From: Planctomycetota bacterium
GTDB lineage: Bacteria; Planctomycetota; Planctomycetia; Gemmatales; Gemmataceae
DNA: 14,227 nucleotides
Assembly: GCA_016200155.1 (NCBI GenBank)
Contig: JACQFG010000052.1
Coordinates: 1 to 14,227 of the forward strand
Reading direction: 5' to 3'
Shown here piece by piece: positions 6,630 through 12,621 of this stretch (positions are counted from its first letter, which is position 1; each line of letters begins with the position of its first letter). The notes beneath the pieces were generated by a model. It saw nothing but the letters and a program-made list of their open reading frames with translations. It was not told where the DNA came from and searched no databases. Both the position numbers and the translations under genes were made by a program.

Positions 6630-7709
6630 ATGTCCCTCATCGGCCAACCGCTCGACGCGCTCGATACGCCGCAATTGCTGCTCGATCTCGACGTCATCGA
6701 CGCCAACCTGAAACGCATGTTTGATGCCGGCAAACAGCGCGGCGTCAATGTCCGCACGCATTTCAAGTCGCTCAAGTGCGGCGGCCTGGCCCAGTACATC
6801 AAGGCGCGCGGCGGCCCCACCTTCCTGAGCGCCAAGCTCAACGAAGCCGAGGTGCTCGCCGACGCCGGCATCGACGATATCCTCATCGCCAACCAGATCG
6901 TCAGTCCGCTCAAGTTTCAACGGATCGCCAATCTTGCCAAGCGCGTGACCCTTCGATTGTGCGTCGATCAGATGGACAACGTCGACCAGCTCAGCAAGGC
7001 GATGCATGCCGCCGGCGCAACGCTCGGCGTCCTGATCGAGATCGACATCGGCATGGCCCGCTGCGGCATTCCGCCGGGAGAAGCCGCCATCCCGATGGCC
7101 CAGCGCATCCACAAGAGCCCCGGCCTGCGCTTCGATGGGCTCCAAGGCTACGACGGCCATCTGCAACTGATCGCGGACGCCAGCGAACGCAAGGCGAAAT
7201 GCGTGCAAGGCCTGGAGCAACTGGTCGGCACGCGGCGCTTCATCGAGAAGGCGGGCGTTCCGGTCCCGATCGTCACCGGCGCGGGCACCGGCACGTGGGA
7301 GTTCGTCGCCGGCTTTCCGGGCGTCACCGAGATTCAGCCCGGCTCGTTCATCCTCATGGATTGCATCTACAACGCCGTCCGTCCCGAGTTCGGCTGTGCC
7401 CTGTCGATCCTGTCCACCGTCCTGAGCGTGCGGCCCAAGTGGTACAACCTCGACGCCGGCAGCAAGGCCATCTCGAAGGATTTCGGCTCCCCGATCATCA
7501 AGGGCAAACCCGAAGAAAAGGCGACACGCTTTTCCGAAGAGCATACCAAGGTCGAATGCGATCCGGTCCCCGTCAAGATCGGCGATCATCGCGAGGTGAT
7601 TCCCGCGCATTGCTGCGCGACCATGAACCTGCATCGGCAATGCCTCGGCGTGCGCAGGGGCAAGGTCGAGACGGTATGGCCCATCGAGGCGAGCGGACGG
7701 TATGATTGA
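6630..7709 (+). CDS. Fold-type III PLP enzyme, D-threonine aldolase / D-serine dehydratase family
   Basis: A 359-residue enzyme of the alanine-racemase-like family that acts on D-3-hydroxy amino acids using PLP and a metal ion. Family marks are DTPQLLLDLDVIDANLKRM at the start, R-T-H-F-K (K46, the likely Schiff-base lysine), AKLNEAEVLADAGIDDILIANQIV, EIDIGMARCGIPPG, LQGYDGHLQ and the GAGTGTWEF phosphate loop. The metal site reads H327-C328-C329. D-threonine aldolases usually have H-C-D here, whereas characterised eukaryotic D-serine dehydratases bind zinc through His and the Cys two residues later, which is what this sequence has. Dehydratase activity is therefore at least as likely as aldolase; the substrate is not known. 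No strong RBS is visible. It heads a cluster with an aldolase 17 nt downstream. Confidence 0.88.
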   Translation: MSLIGQPLDALDTPQLLLDLDVIDANLKRMFDAGKQRGVNVRTHFKSLKCGGLAQYIKARGGPTFLSAKLNEAEVLADAGIDDILIANQIVSPLKFQRIANLAKRVTLRLCVDQMDNVDQLSKAMHAAGATLGVLIEIDIGMARCGIPPGEAAIPMAQRIHKSPGLRFDGLQGYDGHLQLIADASERKAKCVQGLEQLVGTRRFIEKAGVPVPIVTGAGTGTWEFVAGFPGVTEIQPGSFILMDCIYNAVRPEFGCALSILSTVLSVRPKWYNLDAGSKAISKDFGSPIIKGKPEEKATRFSEEHTKVECDPVPVKIGDHREVIPAHCCATMNLHRQCLGVRRGKVETVWPIEASGRYD

Positions 7710-7726
7710 TCGAGATTGAGATTGAT

Positions 7727-8383
7727 ATGAGCAAAGAAGACCAACTCCGACAAGTCCTCGAGTGCGGAATCGTCGCCGTCGTGCGCTCGCCGGATAGCCA
7801 GCAGCTCGTCGAGGTCGTGCGCGCATTGGCCGACGGCGGCGTCACGGTCGCAGAGATCACGATGACGGTGCCGAACGCGCTCGACGTCATCAAGCAAGCG
7901 CGCTCGGCCCTGGGGGACCGCGTGCTGCTCGGGGCCGGCACGATCCTCGACCCGGAGACGGCGCGGGCGGCGATCCTCGCAGGAGCGGAGTACATCGTCG
8001 CGCCGACGGTCAACATCGACGTCATCAGACTTTGTCAACGTTACGACAAGCTGGTGATGCCGGGCGCGTTTACGCCGACGGAGATCTTGACGGCGTGGGA
8101 AGCAGGGGCGGACATCGTGAAGGTGTTTCCCGCGGACGTGGTCGGGCCGGCGTTCTTCAAGGCGATCAAGGGCCCGTTGCCGCAGGTTCGCTTGATGCCG
8201 ACGGGAGGCGTCGATCTGACGACGGCGTCATCGTTTTTGAAAGCGGGCGCGTGCTGTCTCGGCGTCGGCGGGCAGCTCGTCGAACCGACCGCAGTCGCGG
8301 CGCGCAACTTCACGCGCATCCGCGAACTTGCCCAGCAATACGTCGCCGTCGTCAAGGAAACCCGCGCGAGCATGAAAAAATGA
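7727..8383 (+). CDS. KDPG/KHG-type aldolase
   Basis: A 218-residue class I aldolase of the 2-keto-3-deoxy-6-phosphogluconate / 4-hydroxy-2-oxoglutarate aldolase family, which yields pyruvate or glyoxylate plus an aldehyde. It shows GIVAVVRSP, the catalytic Glu in AEITMTVP (E43), LLGAGTILD, APTVN, PGAFTPTEI and IVKVFPADVVGP with the Schiff-base lysine K132. The phosphate-binding parts TGGVDL and LGVGGQLV follow. The Arg that follows the Glu by four residues in the E. coli enzyme is Thr47 here, so the exact substrate is uncertain. The ATG at 7727 is chosen because the family start MSKEDQLRQVLECGIVAVVR follows; a TTG at 7706 overlapping the previous stop would add seven unlikely residues. The stop overlaps the next ATG by 4 nt. 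Confidence 0.88.
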   Translation: MSKEDQLRQVLECGIVAVVRSPDSQQLVEVVRALADGGVTVAEITMTVPNALDVIKQARSALGDRVLLGAGTILDPETARAAILAGAEYIVAPTVNIDVIRLCQRYDKLVMPGAFTPTEILTAWEAGADIVKVFPADVVGPAFFKAIKGPLPQVRLMPTGGVDLTTASSFLKAGACCLGVGGQLVEPTAVAARNFTRIRELAQQYVAVVKETRASMKK

Positions 8384-9042
8384 GCCTGACGCGCGAACAA
8401 GTACGGGCCTTCGACAAGCACGCCATCGAGCAGCTCGGCATTCCCGCCGCCGTGCTGATGGAAAACGCCGGCGCCGGCGCTGCACGCATCCTGCAATCGC
8501 TCGGTATCCGCGGGCCCGTTGTCATCTGCTGCGGCAAGGGCAACAACGGCGGCGACGGCCTCGTCATCGCCCGCCATCTCGCCAACGCCGGCGGCGAGGT
8601 GCTGACCTTGCTTTTCGCGCAGCCTGCCGACCTGTCCACCGACGCCGCCGTTCAGTGGAACATCGTACAGAGGATGCGCCTATCGACGCAAATCTGGGCC
8701 GATGAGCATCCCGATGAAGCCAAGCTTGCCGCCATCTTTGCGAAAACGGAGTGGATCGTCGATGCTCTCTTCGGCACCGGCTTGACCGGCCCGGTGCGTT
8801 CGCCCTTCGATCGCGTCATCGCGTCGATCAACGCTGCCGGCGCCCGCATCCTGGCGGTCGATATTCCTTCCGGGCTGGACTGCGACACGGGTCTGCCTTT
8901 GGGCGAGGCCATTCGCGCCGAGCACACCGTCACGTTCGTCGCGCCGAAGATCGGTTTCGCCAACCCGGCCGCCCTTGCATTCACCGGCCGGGTGCACGTC
9001 GTCGATATCGGTATTACGCCGCAGGCCGTCCGTTCGCTATAA
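8380..9042 (+). CDS. nnrE: NAD(P)H-hydrate epimerase (YjeF N-terminal domain), stand-alone
   Basis: A 220-residue protein that interconverts the R and S forms of hydrated NAD(P)H so that damaged cofactor can be repaired. It opens MSLTREQVRAFDKHAIEQLG and has MENAG (27-31), the Rossmann-type GKGNNGGDG (52-60), DALFGTGLTG (128-137) and VDIPSGLDCDTG (160-171), then the VTFVAPKIGF strand typical of YjeF_N. In many bacteria this domain is fused to the ADP/ATP-dependent dehydratase; here it ends after the epimerase domain, so the dehydratase must be encoded elsewhere. The ATG overlaps the aldolase stop (ATGA), showing translational coupling. Confidence 0.92.
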   Translation: MSLTREQVRAFDKHAIEQLGIPAAVLMENAGAGAARILQSLGIRGPVVICCGKGNNGGDGLVIARHLANAGGEVLTLLFAQPADLSTDAAVQWNIVQRMRLSTQIWADEHPDEAKLAAIFAKTEWIVDALFGTGLTGPVRSPFDRVIASINAAGARILAVDIPSGLDCDTGLPLGEAIRAEHTVTFVAPKIGFANPAALAFTGRVHVVDIGITPQAVRSL

Positions 9043-9043
9043 T
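9038..9043 (+). promoter_or_regulatory. Possible internal -10 box for the response regulator
   Basis: TATAAT lies across the nnrE stop codon. Normal -10 to start spacing would place the RNA 5' end at about 9050-9051, the ATG of the response regulator, giving a leaderless message. No good -35 is found (TTACGC at 9014 is the best). A chance match is possible. Confidence 0.35.
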
Positions 9044-9050
9044 GCCAGGC

Positions 9051-9431
9051 ATGCCCACCATCTTGATCATCGATGACGACCGGGAGATCGTGCAAGGCCT
9101 GCGCTCGGTGCTGGAAACGCGCGGCTATCGCGTGGTGACCGCCCACGACGGCGCCGCCGGCCTGTCGGTCGCCGGGCAAGAGCAGCCCGACCTGGTGATC
9201 GTTGACATGATGATGCCGAAGAAGAGCGGGTTTCTGGTTCTCGAAGGCCTCAAGTCGCGGGACGCCGTCAAGCCGAAGGTCGTCATGATCACCGCCAACG
9301 AAGGCAGCCGGCACAAGGCGTACGCGGAAATCCTCGGCGTCGATGACTATCTACGCAAGCCCTTCCCGATGGACAAATTGCTGACCAGCGTGCAGCAACT
9401 CTGTCCGCTCGACGCCGAAAAGTCTGCTTGA
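9051..9431 (+). CDS. Single-domain response regulator (receiver only)
   Basis: A 126-residue CheY-like receiver domain with no output domain. It has the acidic pocket D8-D9-D10 in ILIIDDD, the phospho-acceptor D52 in VIVDMMMP, T81 in MITANEG and the conserved lysine K103 in DDYLRKPF, so it should be phosphorylatable. It would act by binding a partner protein or relaying phosphate. No histidine kinase is in the window. Two starts are possible: ATG 9042, overlapping the nnrE stop as TAATG, or ATG 9051. The latter gives the usual MPTILIIDDD start. Neither has a good RBS, and a TATAAT box just upstream suggests a leaderless message from 9051. tRNA-Phe follows 36 nt after the stop. Confidence 0.9.
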   Translation: MPTILIIDDDREIVQGLRSVLETRGYRVVTAHDGAAGLSVAGQEQPDLVIVDMMMPKKSGFLVLEGLKSRDAVKPKVVMITANEGSRHKAYAEILGVDDYLRKPFPMDKLLTSVQQLCPLDAEKSA

Positions 9432-9456
9432 CCGGCCTCAACCAACCCGATAGAAA
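9428..9456 (+). promoter_or_regulatory. Promoter of tRNA-Phe
   Basis: TTGACC (9428-9433) and TAGAAA (9451-9456) have a 17-bp spacer and would start transcription at about 9463, 5 nt before the mature tRNA. The -35 hexamer overlaps the TGA stop codon of the response regulator (9429-9431). Position and fit make this a good candidate. Confidence 0.6.
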
Positions 9457-9467
9457 AAACGAACGCC

Positions 9468-9540
9468 GGTGAGATAGCTCAGCTGGTAGAGCACAGCCCT
9501 GAAAAGGCTGGGGTCGTCGGTTCAATCCCGACTCTCACCA
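9468..9540 (+). tRNA. tRNA-Phe (anticodon GAA)
   Basis: The full cloverleaf can be drawn. Acceptor GGTGAGA (9468-9474) pairs with TCTCACC (9533-9539). The D-arm is GCTC/GAGC with an AGCTGGTA loop, and the anticodon stem is CAGCC/GGCTG with loop CTGAAAA, giving anticodon GAA at 9501-9503. The variable loop is GGGTC, and the T-arm GTCGG/CCGAC has loop TTCAATC. The discriminator is A9540. The 3' CCA is not encoded and must be added by tRNA nucleotidyltransferase. Confidence 0.97.
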
Positions 9541-9544
9541 CTTT

Positions 9545-9599
9545 ATTGCCGCTTGTCGCGTGGCAGTCTTTGCTACGCCGCAAGCGGCAATCTTTTTTT
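9545..9599 (+). terminator. Intrinsic terminator after tRNA-Phe
   Basis: A long inverted repeat (ATTGCCGCTTG at 9545-9555 with CAAGCGGCAAT at 9581-9591, and further partial pairing inward) is followed by seven T residues at 9593-9599. It begins 4 nt after the tRNA 3' end, as expected for a tRNA terminator. The right half, 9572-9590, is repeated in inverted orientation at 9776-9794. Confidence 0.8.
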
Positions 9600-9678
9600 C
9601 AAATCGCGCGCAAGCGAATCCCTCCCCCGCGTCTTTGTGGTGTAAGCGAGAGCGATCCTGGTTTCATCGCTCGATTCA

Positions 9679-9706
9679 TCGGCCGGCAGGCGCCACCTGC
9701 GGCCGA
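9679..9706. repeat. Palindromic hairpin element
   Basis: TCGGCCG (9679-9685) pairs with CGGCCGA (9700-9706) and CAGG with CCTG inside it, with one bulged G. It is a self-complementary element with no T-run and no coding role visible. It lies in the 276-nt space between tRNA-Phe and the convergent DUF1080 gene, which holds no credible gene and is mainly a series of hairpins. Confidence 0.6.
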
Positions 9707-9737
9707 CCTAAACCATGGCACCAACTCTTCCCCAATA

Positions 9738-9777
9738 GAAGGCGCCCGGGGGCGTTCCCCGGGCGTGCTTCTTTTTT
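9738..9777 (+). terminator. Second hairpin with T-run
   Basis: CGCCCGGGG (9743-9751) pairs with CCCCGGGCG (9757-9765) around a 5-nt loop, and GAAG/CTTC extends the stem with a small bulge. The run CTTCTTTTTT (9768-9777) follows, so on the plus strand this has the form of an intrinsic terminator. It could be a back-up for the tRNA unit; it has no T-run on the minus strand and would not terminate the DUF1080 message. Confidence 0.55.
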
Positions 9778-9817
9778 GCCGCTTGCGGCGTAGCAGGCAG
9801 GCTTTGCCGCAAGCGGC
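9776..9817. repeat. Inverted repeat overlapping the DUF1080 stop codon
   Basis: GCCGCTTGCGGC (9778-9789) and GCCGCAAGCGGC (9806-9817) are perfect 12-nt inverted repeats 16 nt apart. The right arm ends in the first base of the DUF1080 stop codon on the minus strand. The 19 nt at 9776-9794 are the exact reverse complement of 9572-9590 in the tRNA terminator. On the minus strand the hairpin is followed by A residues, so it is not a standard terminator for DUF1080, though it may protect the mRNA end. Confidence 0.7.
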
Positions 9818-10923
9818 TACTTCAACTCCGCGATCCGGAAATTCTTGAAGCTGAGGTTGGTAGTCGGGTCGTGGCCCTGGATGCTGATGTGGCCGGCGTC
9901 GAGCTTGCAGCCGGTGCGAGCGTTGTCGCTCTTGGGGCGGTTGTCGGTCCAGTCGGTGACCTGCACGCCGTTGACCCAGGTGGCGAGGTGGTTGCCGTGA
10001 GCGACGACGGTCATGGCGAACCATTCGCCGTCCTTGGCCATTTGCTTGCGGGCCGGCATGCGGCGATAGATGGCCCCCGTGCCGAAGTCGGTGGCGTTGA
10101 AGTCCATCTCCTTTTTGCCGAGCAGCTTGTTCGACTTCGGGTCGTACTCCTCGATCTGATACTTCTTCGGCTTCTCGTCGAACCCGTTGTGGATCTGGGC
10201 CTCGTAGCCGTTCTGGTATTCGTTGTCCCGGCAGCGGAAGAAGATGCCGCTGTTGAGATGCTTGCCATGGCTGATGCAATCGAGCTGAAGCACGAAGTCC
10301 TTGTACTTGCCGACGGTCTGCAAATCGCCGGGGCCGTCCTTGACGTTGATGGCGTTGTCGACGACGGCGAACTTGGATTTCTTGTTGGGGAACTCTTTCC
10401 AGCCATCGAGGTCTTTGCCGTTGAAGAGGGATTTGGTGTTGAGGGGGCGGAGCTTGATGTTGCGGAGAGCGATTTTTCCATGAAGGGCGTCAACGCCAAT
10501 AATGAGGGAACTACCTTCCCATCGAGTGATTTGCCCCGTGGAGTCCGAGATTTTTCCGTCGCTCGCTCGCAGCGACACGGATCTCCATTCATCGCTTTTT
10601 TTCAAGCTGACGCCAACACCGTCCTTCTTTCGTCCAGAATCCTGAAGAGTTAGCAACGGCTGGCCACGGTATTCAAGTGCCAGTTCGCAATTCCAAAACA
10701 GGGTTGTAGACCTGATATTTGCGTCCTCAGCGATAATCAATGCGCCGTCTGCGATGGTGATTTTCTCTTTCGCACTATCGCTCCACCCAAACGTCGTCTC
10801 CCCGTCGAAGAGCAAGATCCAGCCGTCGGCGATTTCCTTCGGCGTCAGCGTGTTCGGCTTCGGCTGGGCGTGACACGGCAGCGAAATGGCGAGAAGCAAG
10901 CAGCAGGCAACGATCGGTCGCAT
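9817..10923 (-). CDS. Secreted DUF1080 (3-keto-disaccharide hydrolase-like) protein, two domains
   Basis: A 368-residue protein with a signal peptide (MRPIVACCLLLAISLPCHA, then QPKPN), so it is exported. The second half (from about residue 162: SLFNGKDLDGWKEF, NSGIFFRCRDNEYQNGYEAQIHN, GEWFAMTVVAHGNHLATWVNGVQV, GHISIQGHDPTTNLSFKNFRIAELK) is a clear DUF1080 domain, a concanavalin-like beta-sandwich now named 3-keto-disaccharide hydrolase and very common in planctomycetes. The first half (from GWILLFDGETTFGW) looks like a shorter, degenerate copy lacking the E-x-Q and W-N-G motifs. The start at 10923 is preceded by GGGAG on the minus strand and gives a proper signal peptide; an upstream in-frame start at 10992 would spoil it. 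It converges on tRNA-Phe and is divergent from the protease gene. Confidence 0.9.
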   Translation of the reverse strand: MRPIVACCLLLAISLPCHAQPKPNTLTPKEIADGWILLFDGETTFGWSDSAKEKITIADGALIIAEDANIRSTTLFWNCELALEYRGQPLLTLQDSGRKKDGVGVSLKKSDEWRSVSLRASDGKISDSTGQITRWEGSSLIIGVDALHGKIALRNIKLRPLNTKSLFNGKDLDGWKEFPNKKSKFAVVDNAINVKDGPGDLQTVGKYKDFVLQLDCISHGKHLNSGIFFRCRDNEYQNGYEAQIHNGFDEKPKKYQIEEYDPKSNKLLGKKEMDFNATDFGTGAIYRRMPARKQMAKDGEWFAMTVVAHGNHLATWVNGVQVTDWTDNRPKSDNARTGCKLDAGHISIQGHDPTTNLSFKNFRIAELK

Positions 10924-10983
10924 GGTTCGGTCTCCCAGAGGTTGGCGTTCGTTGTACCGCGCGGTCGGCCGGATGGGAAGCGA

Positions 10984-10989
10984 TATAAT
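10984..10989 (+). promoter_or_regulatory. -10 box upstream of the aspartic protease gene
   Basis: A perfect TATAAT lies 31 nt before the ATG at 11021, in the 97-bp divergent region shared with DUF1080. No -35 is visible at normal spacing (TTGTAC at 10952 is too far). A GGAGGAATT RBS follows at 11009-11017. Confidence 0.5.
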
Positions 10990-11020
10990 CACGGTACAAA
11001 GAAAGTCCGGAGGAATTGTG

Positions 11021-11383
11021 ATGGGCCTGATTCACGTAACCGTAGCACTCCGTGCACGCGAGAAGAGCCGCAAGAAGTACGAAGCCGATTTTCTCGTGGA
11101 CACCGGCGCCACCGACTGCATGGCGCCAGCCGCAGCCCTCAAACGTGCGGGCATCCGTCGGCGCGGACGCAAGGTCTGTGAATTGGCGAACGGGTCTACC
11201 GTCGAGTACGATTTCGGCCTGGCGGAGATCGAATTCATGGGAGAAATCACCTCCGGGCGCGTCATTTTTGGTCCGGACGATTGCGAGCCGTTGCTTGGCG
11301 TGACCGTATTGGAATCCGCAGGTATCGTCGTCGAACCGGCAACGCAGAGTCTCCGACGCATGCCAGCCATTCCATTGAAATAA
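11021..11383 (+). CDS. Retropepsin-like (clan AA) aspartic protease
   Basis: A 120-residue protein of single-domain retroviral-type size. The catalytic motif is FLVDTGATDCMAP with D27-T28-G29. A second conserved part, LLGVTVLESAGIVVEP, matches the LLG..L...G segment that closes the fold in bacterial clan AA proteases, which work as dimers. No signal peptide or membrane segment is visible, so it is probably cytoplasmic; its substrate is unknown. The ATG at 11021 is preceded by a strong GGAGG at 11009-11013 (a GTG at 11018 is also possible). The reading frame extends upstream to 10886, but that part overlaps the divergent promoter and the DUF1080 start and is not credible protein. The next gene starts 19 nt after the stop and may be co-transcribed. 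Confidence 0.85.
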   Translation: MGLIHVTVALRAREKSRKKYEADFLVDTGATDCMAPAAALKRAGIRRRGRKVCELANGSTVEYDFGLAEIEFMGEITSGRVIFGPDDCEPLLGVTVLESAGIVVEPATQSLRRMPAIPLK

Positions 11384-11402
11384 CGATAGTTGGGAGGCCT
11401 TC

Positions 11403-12569
11403 ATGTTAATGCTCCGCAGTGCGTCGATCTTGCTGCTAGCCGCGATGGCGACGTCGCTCGCCGCCCAGCAACCCGCGGCCGACAAGAAACCCAAATATCG
11501 CTTCCCTGCGATCATGGTGATCGTCTACGCCGACTTTCCGAACGATCCGGCACATCAGGAAGCGATGGCGCGCTACACGCTGTCCAAGCACTTCAACTGC
11601 GTCGAAGCGCCGCTCAACTGGCTCGAACCGTGCCGCAAGGCCGGGCTGATGGCTCGGCTCGGCGACATCGACGTCAACAAGCTCTTGAAGGAAGCGCCGA
11701 AGCTCAAGGACGACCCGGCGGTCTTCGGCTACTTCGTCTCCGATCGACGCACGCGCTCGGCGTTTCCCGGCTTTGCGAAGACCGCCCGCGCTTTCGAGGA
11801 AGCCGATCCGAATCATCCGACGCTGTTCATCAACCGGGCCGAGTACAACCAATTCCCGGAGTTCGTCGACGTCGTCAAGCCGATGGTGCTCGATTATTAC
11901 CATTATCACTGGTACCCGAAGAACCATCCGGAGCGGTATTTTCTCTACCTGAAGATGTTCCGCGATCTGAGCGTCAAGCACGACATCCCGCAGATGCGCT
12001 GCCTGGGCTCGAATAATTCGGCAGAGAAGATTCGGCAATCGATGTACGTCTCCCTGGCGTATGGCGTGCAGGCGTTCCACTTTTGGCCGCCGTGGTTCGT
12101 GCAGTGCAAGATGGACAAGGATCGCAATGCGGTGCTCGAGAACGGCAAGCCGGTGTTCGGCTTGAGCGAGCAGGCGCAAACGGTGTCGGCCGTGGCGGGC
12201 GAGCTGAAGGTCATCGGCCCGACGTTGCTGAAGCTGAAGAGCGAGGCGATCTTTCACACCGAGCCGCTCGCGATCGGCGCCGAGAAGGCGCCGGCCGATG
12301 CGTGGGTGCGGCCCGAAGGCAATTCGTGCCTGGTCGGCGTGTTTCGGGACGAGAAGAAGAATCGCTATTTGCTCGCCGTCAATCACGCGGTGGACAAGGT
12401 ACGTGTGTTAACCATGGTGTTCAACCCCGATGTCGTGGGCCTGGAACTTATGGATCGCAAGACGGGCAAGTGGCGCGATATTCCGGTCGAGAGGAACGCG
12501 CGGCAAGGTTCGGCGAGCCTGGAATTGGCCCCCGGCGACGGCGAGCTGCTGCGCGTTGTGAACCGATGA
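11403..12569 (+). CDS. Secreted glycoside-hydrolase-like (TIM-barrel-like) protein
   Basis: A 388-residue protein with a signal peptide (MLMLRSASILLLAAMATSLAAQQP). The region of about 35-290 has the pattern of glycoside-hydrolase-like TIM barrels: KHFNCVEAPLNWLEPCRKAGLMA, then DDPAVFGYFVSDRR, AFEEADPNHPTLFINRAEYN, VKPMVLDYYHYHWYP, and IRQSMYVSLAYGVQAFHFWPPWF. A small all-beta tail follows (NRYLLAVNHAVDK..., LELAPGDGELLRVVNR), as in many carbohydrate-active enzymes. Related proteins usually have a D-E-P motif where this one has SDRRTRS (D114-R115), so the usual acid residue seems absent and activity is uncertain. I cannot give a GH family number. GGGAGG (11392-11397) favours the ATG at 11403. 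It follows the protease gene by 19 nt. Confidence 0.75.
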   Translation: MLMLRSASILLLAAMATSLAAQQPAADKKPKYRFPAIMVIVYADFPNDPAHQEAMARYTLSKHFNCVEAPLNWLEPCRKAGLMARLGDIDVNKLLKEAPKLKDDPAVFGYFVSDRRTRSAFPGFAKTARAFEEADPNHPTLFINRAEYNQFPEFVDVVKPMVLDYYHYHWYPKNHPERYFLYLKMFRDLSVKHDIPQMRCLGSNNSAEKIRQSMYVSLAYGVQAFHFWPPWFVQCKMDKDRNAVLENGKPVFGLSEQAQTVSAVAGELKVIGPTLLKLKSEAIFHTEPLAIGAEKAPADAWVRPEGNSCLVGVFRDEKKNRYLLAVNHAVDKVRVLTMVFNPDVVGLELMDRKTGKWRDIPVERNARQGSASLELAPGDGELLRVVNR

Positions 12570-12592
12570 AGGACGAATGAACCGCAGGTGCG

Positions 12593-12612
12593 CTGCGGGC
12601 GCTAAACGAAGA
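12593..12612. repeat. 20-bp intergenic repeat, copy 2
   Basis: Identical over 20 bases to 323-342. It fills most of the 52-nt gap between the glycoside-hydrolase-like gene and the B3/B4 gene and ends 9 nt before the ATG at 12622, so it occupies the place of the RBS. Confidence 0.6.
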
Positions 12613-12621
12613 CAGAAAATC

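Noticed and set aside
6474..7826. Minus-strand open frame of 450 codons
   Set aside because: Antisense to the PLP enzyme, which has full family motifs.
9042..9431. Longer start (ATG 9042) for the response regulator
   Set aside because: Possible by stop-start overlap, but it adds three residues before the usual receiver start and has no RBS; 9051 preferred, not proven.
9546..9848. 100-codon plus-strand frame after tRNA-Phe
   Set aside because: It runs through two terminator-like hairpins and other palindromes, with no family resemblance and no RBS.
10886..11020. N-terminal extension of the aspartic protease frame
   Set aside because: It crosses the DUF1080 start, the divergent promoter and the strong RBS; the ATG at 11021 gives the normal protein.
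11436..12386. Minus-strand open frame of 316 codons
   Set aside because: Antisense to the secreted glycoside-hydrolase-like gene; no RBS or motif.
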